From Afipia massiliensis (lineage in GTDB: Bacteria; Pseudomonadota; Alphaproteobacteria; Rhizobiales; Xanthobacteraceae): DNA of 64,000 nt. Of this stretch, positions 7,733-18,025 are shown in pieces. Each line of letters begins with the position of its first letter. Positions within the stretch are counted from its first letter, which is position 1. A program made the translations under genes and the position numbers. The stretch spans positions 1 through 64,000 of the forward strand of contig NZ_JACHIJ010000006.1 in NCBI RefSeq assembly GCF_014203115.1, in the 5' to 3' direction. A model generated the notes under the pieces. It searched no databases. It was not told where the DNA came from and saw only the letters and a list, made by a program, of their open reading frames with translations.

Positions 7733-7783
7733 CTCGATAAAGAGCGGTTGTTTTCTGGGTGCCAGAACTAGGGTTGTGAAACT

Positions 7784-8164
7784 ATGCATAACAGTGCAAT
7801 CCAAGAAGTAGTTCGAACATATATGTTGGCGTGGAATGAAACCGACGCCGATCAAAGGTACCAGTTGCTCACCCGGTGCTGGGGAGCTGATGCGGTGTAC
7901 GTCGATCCCTCCGTGCAGCTTTTCGGGCGCGATGCGCTTGCTGATCGAATTTCGATAGTTCAATCGAAGAGACCTGGCTCTCGCCTGGAGTTCGTAAGCG
8001 GTATCGATACACATCATAGTATGGTCAGGTTTCTATGGCGCGTTGCCAGAGCTGACGGCAGTTTCGGCGATACGTCGATCGACTTCGGCGAAGTGGGAGC
8101 GGGTGGCCGATTGGAAAAAATGGTGGGATTCTTCGGCGCTCCACCAAGCATCCCGCTTATCTGA
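7784..8164 (+). CDS. SnoaL/NTF2-like protein
   Basis: A 126-residue cone-fold (NTF2-like) protein. The N-terminal helix IQEVVRTYMLAWNETDADQR and the strand pair around ADAVYVDPSVQLFGRDALADRI are typical of the SnoaL-like group, which binds small ligands or acts as ketosteroid-isomerase-like or hydrolase enzymes. Residues that would fix a reaction cannot be picked out. It lies 50 bases beyond the terminator at 7699, so read-through or its own promoter must drive it. Two decayed relatives lie on the other strand at 1.8 and 4.9 kb. Confidence 0.65.
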   Translation: MHNSAIQEVVRTYMLAWNETDADQRYQLLTRCWGADAVYVDPSVQLFGRDALADRISIVQSKRPGSRLEFVSGIDTHHSMVRFLWRVARADGSFGDTSIDFGEVGAGGRLEKMVGFFGAPPSIPLI

Positions 8165-8190
8165 TCGAGGCTCGATCCGTATAGCGCTTT

Positions 8191-8210
8191 CGATCTGAAT
8201 TATCAGATCG
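8191..8210. terminator. Stem-loop between convergent genes
   Basis: CGATCTGA, loop ATTA, TCAGATCG: an 8-bp perfect stem in the 78-base gap between the convergent NTF2-like and LysE genes. No T-run follows on either strand, so if it terminates it does so weakly. Confidence 0.35.
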
Positions 8211-8242
8211 GATCATGCGCGGAAAATGTTTGAGGCTTGCCA

Positions 8243-8842
8243 TCATACGATGATCAAGATCGTCGAGGCGGCGAGTAGTAGGCCCATAGCGCGGTTGAAA
8301 ATCCGCGCGGTAGAGCGCTGCAGGAAAAGGTGCCGTTCAAGTAGGGCACCAAATAGAAGCCAGATCAGCAGGCTAGGGACAGCGGCGAGGAAAAACAGCA
8401 ATGCAAATGCACCGGCATAAGGGATGATGCTGATGGAATCGGAATGAAAGTACGCGCCGATAGCGCCGGTGGCCACAATCCACGACTTTGGATTCACCCA
8501 CTGAAACAATGCGGCATGATAAAAGCCAAATGCTTTCTTGTCCTTGGTATCGCCGACTACTTCTGCCGTGGCAATCTTCCACGACAACCAAAGCAGGAAC
8601 AGTGCACCCAGCCAGTTCATCAGCGGCAAGATGCTCTTGTGCGCAACAAGAAGTTGACCGAGGCCGAGAGCGACGGAAAACATTAGAGAGGCCATTCCGA
8701 CTGATACGCCAAGGAGGCATGGGAGACCGCGCCAGAAGCCAACCGCGGCGCCGGTAGCTGTCACCATAATATTGCTTGGCCCAGGAGTGATGGCGGCCAC
8801 CACCGAAAAGGTCAAGAAGGCAAGTATCTCCTGGCGGGTCAT
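8243..8842 (-). CDS. LysE/RhtB-family exporter
   Basis: A 199-residue inner-membrane protein with about six transmembrane helices. The family signature AAITPGPSNIMV lies at residues 16-27 after the first helix, with a second conserved loop FQWVNPKSWIVATGAIGAY in the middle. Members export amino acids or related metabolites. It is on the same strand as, and downstream of, a LysR-type gene, with a gap of about 100 bases. That pairing is common for LysE exporters controlled by a metabolite-sensing regulator. Confidence 0.85.
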   Translation of the reverse strand: MTRQEILAFLTFSVVAAITPGPSNIMVTATGAAVGFWRGLPCLLGVSVGMASLMFSVALGLGQLLVAHKSILPLMNWLGALFLLWLSWKIATAEVVGDTKDKKAFGFYHAALFQWVNPKSWIVATGAIGAYFHSDSISIIPYAGAFALLFFLAAVPSLLIWLLFGALLERHLFLQRSTARIFNRAMGLLLAASTILIIV

Positions 8843-8948
8843 CTCACGACGTCCAATCCGATACCAGTATATTGAAAATGCGCCTTAGTGATGTTGCGCG
8901 TGACCTAGGTGCTCAAACAGCAGATGCTTCGTGATGGAGCGAGGATTA

Positions 8949-9875
8949 TTAAGGTCGCGCGCGAATTTCGCGAGGTAATTTCAGTGCTTTTCGGGGTTCG
9001 ACTATCGTTTCGCCGACTCGGTTTCGAACAACTTGGTAAAGGATGTCTCGCAAGTCTGCAGCTGCGGGGGACAACTCACTTGCGGTCAACATTCGCAATT
9101 CAATCGCAGGCAGAGGTGGAAGGCCGAACTCTGCGCCCACGTCGCGAATGCCCGGAGGGACATGATGGCTCGTTCTTGGCGAGATACCATAGCCGGACTG
9201 CAGGGCCGCCCAAACGCCAGGCAAACTGGGCGTTGTGAGGGATAAACGCCAGCGAAGTTTTTTGCCTTCCAGAACTTGGAATGCGGCTTGGCGAAACAGA
9301 CACGGATGATCGAACACGACAAGCGGAATTGGATCTTGTACCTCGGATCGGCTCATTCCCTTCCCACCAAACCACATCATTGGCAGAGATGCGATCAAAG
9401 TGCCGTGGTTAGAAGAATTAGCTTTGAAGAAAGCCAGCGCAACATCGAGCCGGCTGGAGTTAATTTCTTCCTCAAGCGAGTAATTGCGACCGGCGCGGAC
9501 TTCAACATGGATTGCGGGGCGCTTTTTGGAAAATTGCCCGAGGGCATCGGGCATCACGTCTTCGAAGAAGTCTTGAGGAAGTCCCATCCGTACAGACGCA
9601 GCTGCGGTCATCGCGCCGACAGACGCAGCGGCCTCGTCATTCAGGGCGATAATACGTCGTGCATACATAAGTAGGGAATCGCCAGCCTCGGTTGGCACGA
9701 GGCCGCGGCCGTTGCGGCGGAACAATGGTTTTCCAGCCTGTTCCTCAAGTTTCTTCAATTGCATACTAACAGCGGACTGCGACCGGCCAAGCTGCGATGC
9801 TGCTCGAGCGAAACTTCCGAGCTCAAGTCCCAAGACCATCGTGCGCAAAGCGTCCATATCGAAGTTCGGCTTCAT
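8949..9875 (-). CDS. LysR-family transcriptional regulator
   Basis: A DNA-binding activator/repressor of 308 residues from the ATG at 9875. The winged helix-turn-helix covers about residues 7-65 (MDALRTMVLGLELGSFARAA, then QLGRSQSAVSMQLKKLEEQ). The periplasmic-binding-like effector domain starts near residue 95. An earlier start at 9926 would add 17 residues before the normal LysR N-terminus and is less likely. It probably controls the LysE exporter gene beyond it, or the divergent RraA-like gene, since its 5' end faces the 10000 gene across about 125 bases. Confidence 0.85.
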   Translation of the reverse strand: MKPNFDMDALRTMVLGLELGSFARAASQLGRSQSAVSMQLKKLEEQAGKPLFRRNGRGLVPTEAGDSLLMYARRIIALNDEAAASVGAMTAAASVRMGLPQDFFEDVMPDALGQFSKKRPAIHVEVRAGRNYSLEEEINSSRLDVALAFFKANSSNHGTLIASLPMMWFGGKGMSRSEVQDPIPLVVFDHPCLFRQAAFQVLEGKKLRWRLSLTTPSLPGVWAALQSGYGISPRTSHHVPPGIRDVGAEFGLPPLPAIELRMLTASELSPAAADLRDILYQVVRNRVGETIVEPRKALKLPREIRARP

Positions 9876-9999
9876 TCTTTTGAATTCCAGAATTGTGATT
9901 TCAGAACTATATGATATTCGAAACAATCATCTCTTGCTAGTGTTTTGATATCGGGCGGCTGATTTCGCGGAAACGCGATTTGGCGCGCTCCATCCAAGC

Positions 10000-10719
10000 A
10001 TGGAGATTGTAATCTTGAGCCAGGCGCTGGTCGATCAGCTAAACAAACTTACGACGCCGTATCTGGCGGATGGTTGCTTGAGAACGGGTGTTCCAATCCG
10101 TTTTGCGCCAGCGGGCATAAATCCGCTCGTCGGCGACATGCGCTGCGCCGGGCGTGCGCGTCCAATTCGTCACGTCGGCAGCATTGATATTTTCTTTGAG
10201 GCGCTTGAGAGCTCGTCTCCCGGCGATGTTTTTGTCATCGACAACGGCGCGCGTCTCGATGAGGCATGTATTGGCGATATTGTCGTGCTCGAAGCCAAAG
10301 CGGCGGGCATCGCCGGCGTGGTGGTTTGGGGGCTGCACCGCGATAGCAAGGAACTCAACGACATCGGCTTTCCCGTGTTCAGCATGGGTTCGTTGCCGAC
10401 CGGCCCGCAGCGTCTGCACGTTAGGCCTCCGGATATCTTGACCCGCGCAACGGTCGGTACTCATGCCATCACATCCAGCGACTTTGTCGTTGGTGATGCC
10501 AATGGTGTTCTCTTCCTGCCGGAAGACCGTCTGGAAAACATCGTTACTGCCGCGATCTCCTATCGCGAGACGGAGGCGCGGCAACTCAAAGGTATGAACG
10601 ACGGCCGAAGCTACCGTTCCCAAACACGCTTCAGTGAATATCTGGCGCGACGGCAGCGCGAGCCCAGCTACGGCTTTCGTCAGCATCTGAAGGACATTGA
10701 GGCTGCGGGCGAAGTCTAA
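10000..10719 (+). CDS. RraA-like protein / class II pyruvate aldolase family
   Basis: A 239-residue protein of the RraA fold, which includes 4-hydroxy-4-methyl-2-oxoglutarate/oxaloacetate aldolases as well as the RNase E regulator. The Gly-rich stretch with GAVVW-like [10 protein letters not shown] carries the Arg-Asp pair that binds substrate and metal in the aldolases. [13 protein letters not shown] is the conserved C-terminal half motif. It sits at the head of a row of metabolic genes (quinone oxidoreductase, semialdehyde dehydrogenase, hydroxyacid oxidase), which favours an aldolase or decarboxylase role over RNA regulation. Confidence 0.75.
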   Translation: MEIVILSQALVDQLNKLTTPYLADGCLRTGVPIRFAPAGINPLVGDMRCAGRARPIRHVGSIDIFFEALESSSPGDVFVIDNGARLDEACIGDIVVLEAKAAGIAGVVVWGLHRDSKELNDIGFPVFSMGSLPTGPQRLHVRPPDILTRATVGTHAITSSDFVVGDANGVLFLPEDRLENIVTAAISYRETEARQLKGMNDGRSYRSQTRFSEYLARRQREPSYGFRQHLKDIEAAGEV

Positions 10720-10843
10720 GACGCCGCGAACGAAATGCGGCTTACAGAAAGAAGCGCGGGTATCGCTCGGTCGATCGCAGAAAGCGCGACGTACCCGGTA
10801 CCATTGCCTGCGTCCCACATCACCAGACCAATCGAGGGAAAAA

Positions 10844-11818
10844 GTGACTAAAGCCATTATCATTGAGAAGACGGGCGGGCCTGAAGTCCTGCAGTGGAAC
10901 GACGTTCAGGTTGGAGAGCCGGGCGAGGAGCAGGTCCGCATCCGCCAGACCGCAATCGGCCTGAACTACATCGACACCTATCAGCGCTCGGGCCTTTATC
11001 CTGTTCCGATGCCGGGTGGCATCGGCCAGGAAGCTGCCGGCGTAATCGAGGCGGTGGGGTCACGTGTCAGTCACGTCAAGGTTGGCGATCGCGTCGTTTA
11101 TGCCGGTGGGCCGGCGGGGTCGTATGCCGAGAAGAGGGTGATGCCCGCTGCACCTCTGGTGAAGCTGCCGGACAATGTTTCCGACCAGCAGGCCGCAGCC
11201 TTGTTGTTAAAGGGCATGACTGTTCAGTTCCTCATCCGCCGCACCTACAAAGTGAAGGCCGGTGAAACCGTTCTGCTGCACGCTGCGGCTGGCGGCGTGG
11301 GTCTAATTGCTTGCCAGTGGCTCCGGGCGCTCGGCGTGACTGTGATCGGCACGGTGAGTAGCGAAGAGAAGGCGGCGCTTGCCAAGGAAAATGGGTGCAC
11401 CCACACTATTCTCTACACGAAGGAGAAGTTTGCCGATCGTGTCCGCGAATTGACCGACGGTGCAGGCGTGCCGGTTGTGTATGACTCGGTCGGCAAAGTC
11501 ACGTGGGATGACTCGCTGTCGTGTTTGCAGCCGTTGGGCCTGATGGTCAGCTTCGGCAACACCTCCGGTCCTGTTGCGCCAGTCAATATCGGCCAACTTG
11601 CTGAGAAGGGCTCGCTCTTTGTTACGCGACCGAGGCTGGCGACCTACACGGCCAAGCCAGACGACCTCCAGGCGACGGCGAGCGATCTGTTCGACGTTGT
11701 TGCCAGCGGCAAGGTGAAGGCGGAAGTGGCACAGACTTTCGCATTGAAGGATGCAGCGGAAGCGCATCGCGCGCTTGAAGGCAGCAAGACGGTCGGCTCG
11801 ACAGTCTTGATTCCTTAA
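10844..11818 (+). CDS. qor: NADPH:quinone oxidoreductase (zeta-crystallin type)
   Basis: A 324-residue medium-chain reductase without zinc ligands. The N-terminal half carries QTAIGLNYIDTYQRSGLYP, typical of Qor, and the NADPH-binding loop AAAGGVG lies at residues 147-153. It reduces quinones or alpha,beta-unsaturated carbonyls in the cytoplasm. The GTG at 10844 follows a GAGGGA ribosome site and gives the exact Qor N-terminus. The open frame extends further upstream but that part overlaps the previous gene and is not conserved. It is probably in one transcript with the RraA-like gene. Confidence 0.85.
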   Translation: MTKAIIIEKTGGPEVLQWNDVQVGEPGEEQVRIRQTAIGLNYIDTYQRSGLYPVPMPGGIGQEAAGVIEAVGSRVSHVKVGDRVVYAGGPAGSYAEKRVMPAAPLVKLPDNVSDQQAAALLLKGMTVQFLIRRTYKVKAGETVLLHAAAGGVGLIACQWLRALGVTVIGTVSSEEKAALAKENGCTHTILYTKEKFADRVRELTDGAGVPVVYDSVGKVTWDDSLSCLQPLGLMVSFGNTSGPVAPVNIGQLAEKGSLFVTRPRLATYTAKPDDLQATASDLFDVVASGKVKAEVAQTFALKDAAEAHRALEGSKTVGSTVLIP

Positions 11819-11996
11819 TACTGGAGCGGTCGGCGAACGCGGTGCCTTTGCATCGCGTCGCTCGCCTGTTTGAAAGACTATTCACGGTTGCAATCATTTA
11901 ATCGCGCTGCGCTCGCATGGTCGAGCGCAAGACTGAAAACTAGCAGCCGCCAGGTAATTCTCTTACGGCTTTGGACTTTGATGTGAGGCAGAAGCG

Positions 11997-13430
11997 ATGA
12001 GCAAAACGCACCGAAATCTGATCGACGGAGAGTGGGTGGACGGGGAATCCGCCCCCAATGTCAATCCGTCGGATCTCAATGATATTGTCGGTGACTACGC
12101 GCGTGCGACAAAGGCCGACACCGAAGCCGCGATTGCCGCAGCGAAAGCGGCTTTTCCCAAATGGTCCCGATCTGGTCTGCTTCAACGCCATAGCATATTG
12201 CGCAAGGCCTCCGATGAAATTCTTGCTCGCAAAGACGAACTAGGTCGGCTGCTTTCGAGGGAGGAAGGCAAGACTTTGGTTGAAGGAATCGGCGAAGCGG
12301 CGCGTGCTGCGCAAGTTTTCGATTTCTTCGCCGGCGAGGCTCTGCGGCTTGCCGGTGAAATCTTGCCGAGCGTGCGTCCGGGCGTGAGCGTCGAGGTGAC
12401 ACGCGAAGCCGTCGGCGTTGTCGGCATGATCACGCCATGGAATTTTCCGCTCGCGATCCCGTCCTGGAAAATTGCTCCGGCTCTTTGCCATGGCAACACG
12501 GTGGTGTTCAAGCCGGCAGATTTGGTGCCGGGCTCGGCTTGGGCACTCGTCGATATTCTTCGTCGGGCCGGACTGCCGAACGGCGTGCTTAATCTTGTGA
12601 TGGGTCGCGGTTCGATCGTGGGGCAGACAATTCTCGACAGTCCCAACGTTGATGCGATCACCTTTACCGGCTCTACCGGCACAGGAAGGAGGGTGGCGGA
12701 AGCCTCCGTGGCGAACATGCGCAAGTTTCAGCTCGAGATGGGTGGCAAAAATCCGCTGGTGGTGCTTGACGACGCCGATCTTGGCGTGGCCGTCGAAAGC
12801 GCCGTGAACGGCGCATTCTTTTCCACAGGACAGCGCTGCACAGCTTCGTCGCGACTTGTCGTGACGGAGGGCATCCACGATCGGTTTGTGTCTGCGGTCA
12901 CGGAGAGATTGAAAAACCTCGTTGTCGATGACGCATTGAGAGACGGCACGCACATTGGGCCCGTCGTCGATGAAAATCAGCTCGCTCAAGATCAGAAATA
13001 CATCTCCATTGGTCGAGACGAGGGGGCAACGCTAGCCTTCGGAGGAGAGAGGTTGAATCGTCAGACGCCGGGCTTCTATCTTCAGCCGGCATTGTTCGTC
13101 GACGCGAGCAACGATATGCGGATTTCCCGTGAGGAAATTTTCGGTCCGGTCGCTTCCGTGATTCGCGTGAAAGATTACGATGAAGCATTGTCTGTCGCAA
13201 ACGATACGCCATTCGGTCTATCTGCCGGCATTTGCACTACTAGCCTCAAGCACGCCACGCATTTCAAGCGCAACTCGGAAGCGGGCATGGTGATGGTAAA
13301 CTTGCCAACAGCGGGAGTCGATTTCCATGTTCCTTTCGGAGGACGCAAAGGATCGTCTTGCGGCTCACGCGAGCAGGGTAAGTACGCCGCCGAGTTCTAT
13401 ACCACGGTCAAGACCGCATACACTGGTTAA
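11997..13430 (+). CDS. NAD(P)-dependent aldehyde dehydrogenase, 2-oxoglutarate-semialdehyde dehydrogenase-like
   Basis: A complete aldehyde dehydrogenase of 477 residues. Catalytic Cys281 lies in TGQRCTASSR and general-base Glu247 in FQLEMGGKNP. The cofactor loop FTGSTGTGRRV is at about 223-233. The sequence FPKWSRSGLLQRHSILRKAS and the overall length resemble enzymes oxidising 2,5-dioxopentanoate or succinate semialdehyde. The neighbouring RraA-like aldolase and hydroxyacid oxidase suggest sugar-acid or hydroxyacid catabolism. The preferred aldehyde is inferred only. Confidence 0.85.
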   Translation: MSKTHRNLIDGEWVDGESAPNVNPSDLNDIVGDYARATKADTEAAIAAAKAAFPKWSRSGLLQRHSILRKASDEILARKDELGRLLSREEGKTLVEGIGEAARAAQVFDFFAGEALRLAGEILPSVRPGVSVEVTREAVGVVGMITPWNFPLAIPSWKIAPALCHGNTVVFKPADLVPGSAWALVDILRRAGLPNGVLNLVMGRGSIVGQTILDSPNVDAITFTGSTGTGRRVAEASVANMRKFQLEMGGKNPLVVLDDADLGVAVESAVNGAFFSTGQRCTASSRLVVTEGIHDRFVSAVTERLKNLVVDDALRDGTHIGPVVDENQLAQDQKYISIGRDEGATLAFGGERLNRQTPGFYLQPALFVDASNDMRISREEIFGPVASVIRVKDYDEALSVANDTPFGLSAGICTTSLKHATHFKRNSEAGMVMVNLPTAGVDFHVPFGGRKGSSCGSREQGKYAAEFYTTVKTAYTG

Positions 13431-13514
13431 GGAAGACAGGCCGGCATCGAAAGAGACAACCAGGCGGGAAAGCTTGTCTCGCTTGAGACGATATCAGTAG
13501 TGAAGGAGAGAAAA

Positions 13515-13943
13515 GTGTTTGGCCCGACACTTGCTGACGCAAACCGGATCATCGCGATCGCTTTTGAGAAGGCATCTGATCTTGATCTCAAGCCAATCGG
13601 AGCTGCGGTTCTCGATCCAGGCGGACATCTCCTGGCCTTCCAGCGCCAGGATGGGGCGTCGATTCTCCGATTCGAGATTGCATTCGGAAAAGCCTATGGC
13701 GCGTTGGCGGTCGGTGTCGGTTCGCGCGCGGTCGCAAGGATGGCCGTTGAAAGGCCGAATCTTGCGTTGGGGCTTTCAGGTGCCTCCGGTGGCAAGATCG
13801 TTCCGCTTCCCGGCGGCGTGCTGATTGTCAGAAACGGAGAGATCATTGGAGCCGTCGGCGTGACCGGCGATACGTCCGATAACGATGAGCTTTGCGCTGT
13901 GTCTGGAGTCGAAGGCATCGGCCTTGAGGCTCAGTGCGAGTGA
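13515..13943 (+). CDS. GlcG/HbpS-family protein
   Basis: A 142-residue alpha/beta protein of the GlcG/HbpS (DUF336) family, found beside glycolate/lactate oxidases and diol dehydratases and sometimes shown to bind haem. Motifs are LKPIGAAVLDPGGHLLAFQR at about 24-43 and GGVLIVRNGEIIGAVGVTGD near the C-terminus. The GTG at 13515 has AAGGAG six bases upstream. The GTG at 13500 lacks such a site. It lies directly before an alpha-hydroxyacid oxidase gene, the usual GlcG context. Confidence 0.75.
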   Translation: MFGPTLADANRIIAIAFEKASDLDLKPIGAAVLDPGGHLLAFQRQDGASILRFEIAFGKAYGALAVGVGSRAVARMAVERPNLALGLSGASGGKIVPLPGGVLIVRNGEIIGAVGVTGDTSDNDELCAVSGVEGIGLEAQCE

Positions 13944-13996
13944 TCGAAATTCTGCAGGCGCCGGAACGCACCTATTCCATTGGGATCGCTACAATC

Positions 13997-15145
13997 ATGA
14001 CACCAGTCACAACGATTAGAGATCTGCGGGAGTTGGCCAGGCGGCGCATTCCGCGCGCGGTGTTCGACTATGGCGATCGTGGCTCCTATGAAGAGATTAC
14101 GTTGCGCGACAATCGTGCGGATCTAGATGCGATCCGACTGCGTTCGCGAGTGATGATCGATGTTGCGGATCGTTCGACGGCGACTAATATTGTCGGCGTC
14201 CCGGCCGCATTGCCTTTGGCCATCGCGCCGATGGGCCTCATTGGTCTGTTTCACGGGGACGGGGAGATTCATGGCGCCCGTGCCGCACGCGACGCAGGAA
14301 TTCCGTTCTGTCTCAGCACAATGTCAATCTGCACAATCGAGGATGTGTCCGACGCAGTTGGCGAGCCATTCTGGTTTCAGCTTTACATGATGAAAGACCG
14401 CGGCTTCTGCGCTTCTTTGCTGGAGCGCGCTAGGCTCGCAGGCTGTTCGGCTCTGGTGCTGACGCTGGATCTGCAGATCCAGGGGCAACGGCATCACGAC
14501 GTCAAGAGTGGCCTGACCGTGCCCCCGCGACTCACAGCGAAAAATGCGTTCGATGTCGCGACAAAGCCCACTTGGATATTGAGCATGTTGAAAGCAAAGC
14601 GGCGTTCCTTCGGAAATCTCGAAGGGCGTATACCCGACGCCGACAACCTAACGACGTTGTCTCAATGGATCGCAGGGCAATTCGATCCATCGTTAAGCTG
14701 GAAGGATATCGAATGGGTTCGCGCGCGATGGCCCGGCAAGCTCATCCTAAAGGGAATACTCGATCCTCGCGATGCGATGACCGCTGCTACTTCGGGCGCC
14801 GATGCGATCATTGTTTCTAATCATGGCGGCCGTCAGCTTGATGGAGCGCCATCCTCGATAGCAGCACTTCCGGAAGTCGTATCTGCGGTCGCTGGGCAGA
14901 CCGAAGTAATGTTCGATGGAGGCGTCATGTCGGGTCAAGACGTGCTGAAAGCGTGCGCCCTCGGCGCGTCATCCTGCTTGATTGGAAAAGCCTTTCTCTA
15001 TGCTCTCGCGGCCAACGGATATGAAGGTGTGCGCACAGCGATCGAAATTATCCGCAAAGAGCTAGACATTTCCATGGCGCTCACTGGCGTCACTAATGTG
15101 AAAGACGTCAACAGGACGATCTTGGCGCCTGCCGGCAATCGTTGA
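13997..15145 (+). CDS. FMN-dependent alpha-hydroxyacid dehydrogenase/oxidase
   Basis: A 382-residue TIM-barrel flavoenzyme that oxidises L-2-hydroxyacids such as lactate, mandelate or glycolate to 2-oxoacids. The signature SNHGGRQLDG contains the catalytic base His at about residue 276. LRELARRRIPRAVFDYGDRG is the usual N-terminus and sets the ATG at 13997. A GTG at 13934, inside the previous gene, would add 21 unconserved residues. The partner is the GlcG-like gene, end to start 53 bases. Its 2-oxoacid products could feed the dehydrogenase complex encoded just downstream. Confidence 0.85.
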   Translation: MTPVTTIRDLRELARRRIPRAVFDYGDRGSYEEITLRDNRADLDAIRLRSRVMIDVADRSTATNIVGVPAALPLAIAPMGLIGLFHGDGEIHGARAARDAGIPFCLSTMSICTIEDVSDAVGEPFWFQLYMMKDRGFCASLLERARLAGCSALVLTLDLQIQGQRHHDVKSGLTVPPRLTAKNAFDVATKPTWILSMLKAKRRSFGNLEGRIPDADNLTTLSQWIAGQFDPSLSWKDIEWVRARWPGKLILKGILDPRDAMTAATSGADAIIVSNHGGRQLDGAPSSIAALPEVVSAVAGQTEVMFDGGVMSGQDVLKACALGASSCLIGKAFLYALAANGYEGVRTAIEIIRKELDISMALTGVTNVKDVNRTILAPAGNR

Positions 15146-15178
15146 GAATAAGGCTTCGGCAGAAGGCATATTGACGGG

Positions 15179-15631
15179 TCAGATCGGCAGCTTGGTGGTT
15201 TTCTTCACGCATTTGAGTGAGAAGTGTGAATTAACAGACGCAACGCCAGGGAAATGCAGGAGCACCTTTTTAAGGAATTGCTCATACTGGTCTACACTTC
15301 CTACGGCCACCCTGACAAGGTAATCGCTTTCGCCGCTCATCGAAAAGCAATCTACAATTTCCGGGCGACTCTGAGCGCTCTGCTCGAAGGCCTCGAGCGT
15401 ATCCTCGTCGTGCGCCTTGAGCCTAATATTGGCAAATACGCTGATGCTGAGGCCCATGATGTTCGGGTCCAGGATCACCACGCGCTCGCGAATGGCGCCG
15501 CTCTCCTCCATCTGTTTGATGCGCCGCCAGCAGGGCGTGTGCGATAGCCCGACCTTCTGCGCGAGGTCGGCCACGGAAATTTCGGGAGAATCCTGCAACA
15601 CGCGCAGGATTTTGCGATCCATCTCATCCAC
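15179..15631 (-). CDS. Lrp/AsnC-family regulator, probably of the adjacent bkd operon
   Basis: A 150-residue Lrp-type regulator with an N-terminal helix-turn-helix (MDRKILRVLQDSPEISVADLA, then GLSHTPCWRRIKQMEESGAI, residues 4-46) and a C-terminal RAM effector domain. It is divergent from the branched-chain 2-oxoacid dehydrogenase genes across 145 bases, as BkdR is in Pseudomonas. It therefore probably senses branched-chain amino acids and activates that operon. The gene name is not assigned because function rests on position. Confidence 0.85.
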   Translation of the reverse strand: MDEMDRKILRVLQDSPEISVADLAQKVGLSHTPCWRRIKQMEESGAIRERVVILDPNIMGLSISVFANIRLKAHDEDTLEAFEQSAQSRPEIVDCFSMSGESDYLVRVAVGSVDQYEQFLKKVLLHFPGVASVNSHFSLKCVKKTTKLPI

Positions 15632-17006
<1,375 letters not shown>

Positions 17007-17008
17007 TC

Positions 17009-18022
17009 ATGGCGACGATGAACATGATTCAGGCGATCAACTCCGCGCTCGATGTGATGCTGGGTTGCGATCCCGATGTGCTGATTTTTGGCGAGGATGT
17101 CGGCTACTTCGGTGGTGTGTTTCGCGCGACGGATGGCTTGATGGCGAAGCACGGCCTGACCCGCTGTTTCGATACGCCGATCTCGGAAGGCGGGATCGTC
17201 GGCACCGCGATCGGTATGGGCGCCTATGGCCTGCGGCCGGTCGTTGAAATCCAGTTCGCTGACTACATTCTACCGGCCTACGATCAACTGGTCTCAGAGG
17301 CTGCGCGCTTGCGCTATCGCTCTGCCGGGCAGTTCTGGGCGCCAATCACAGTGCGCTCACCCTACGGCGGAGGAATTTTCGGCGGGCAGACCCATAGTTC
17401 CAGTCCCGAGGCGATCTTTGCTCATGTGTCGGGACTTAAGACGGTCATTCCGTCGACTCCCTACGATGCGAAGGGACTCTTGATCGCGGCGATCGAGGAC
17501 GATGATCCGGTTATCTTTCTGGAGCCGAAGCGGATCTATAACGGGCCTTTCGACGGTCGCCATGGTCAGCCGGTGCAGCCGTGGTCTGCGCATGCCGCCA
17601 GCGAAGTGCCGACCGATTATTTCAAAATTCCTCTCGGAAAAGCAGCCATCGCGCGCGAGGGGGTGGCTGTCACTGTGCTCGCCTACGGAACGATGGTCCA
17701 TGTCGCGCTCGCCGCGGTTGAGGACAGCGGGATCGATGCAGAGATCGTTGATCTGCGCAGCATCGTACCACTCGACATTGAAACCATTGTTGCGTCCGTC
17801 AGGAAAACCCGACGATGCGTCATCGTCCATGAGGCGTCCCGTTTCGGAGGTTTCGGCGGCGAGCTTTCATCCTTGCTGCAGGAACGGTGTTTCTACCACC
17901 TCGAAGCACCCATCGAGCGCGTCGCGGGATGGGACACGCCTTATCCGCACGCCTTCGAGTGGGATTACTTTCCCGGCGCTTCGCGGGTTGTCACTGCGAT
18001 GCAGCGCGCGATTGAGAGCTGA
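17009..18022 (+). CDS. bkdA2: Branched-chain 2-oxoacid dehydrogenase E1 component, beta subunit
   Basis: A 337-residue transketolase-like beta subunit that completes the E1 active site with the upstream alpha subunit. The segments PDVLIFGEDVGYFGGVFRAT, RCFDTPISEGGIVGTAIGMG and VIFLEPKRIY are typical. The C-terminal transketolase domain begins near residue 205. The ATG at 17009 lies two bases after the alpha-subunit stop. A TTG at 17003 is less likely. The complex acts in the cytoplasm. Confidence 0.93.
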   Translation: MATMNMIQAINSALDVMLGCDPDVLIFGEDVGYFGGVFRATDGLMAKHGLTRCFDTPISEGGIVGTAIGMGAYGLRPVVEIQFADYILPAYDQLVSEAARLRYRSAGQFWAPITVRSPYGGGIFGGQTHSSSPEAIFAHVSGLKTVIPSTPYDAKGLLIAAIEDDDPVIFLEPKRIYNGPFDGRHGQPVQPWSAHAASEVPTDYFKIPLGKAAIAREGVAVTVLAYGTMVHVALAAVEDSGIDAEIVDLRSIVPLDIETIVASVRKTRRCVIVHEASRFGGFGGELSSLLQERCFYHLEAPIERVAGWDTPYPHAFEWDYFPGASRVVTAMQRAIES

Positions 18023-18025
18023 GAC

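Larger units (their letters stand above)
7379..7783. other. Intergenic stretch with operator block, small-RNA candidate and terminator
   Basis: About 400 bases. It holds inverted-repeat block copy B (7589-7614), the candidate small RNA B (7630-7732) with its terminator, and a short minus-strand frame (7469-7675). Nothing else is recognised. Confidence 0.55.
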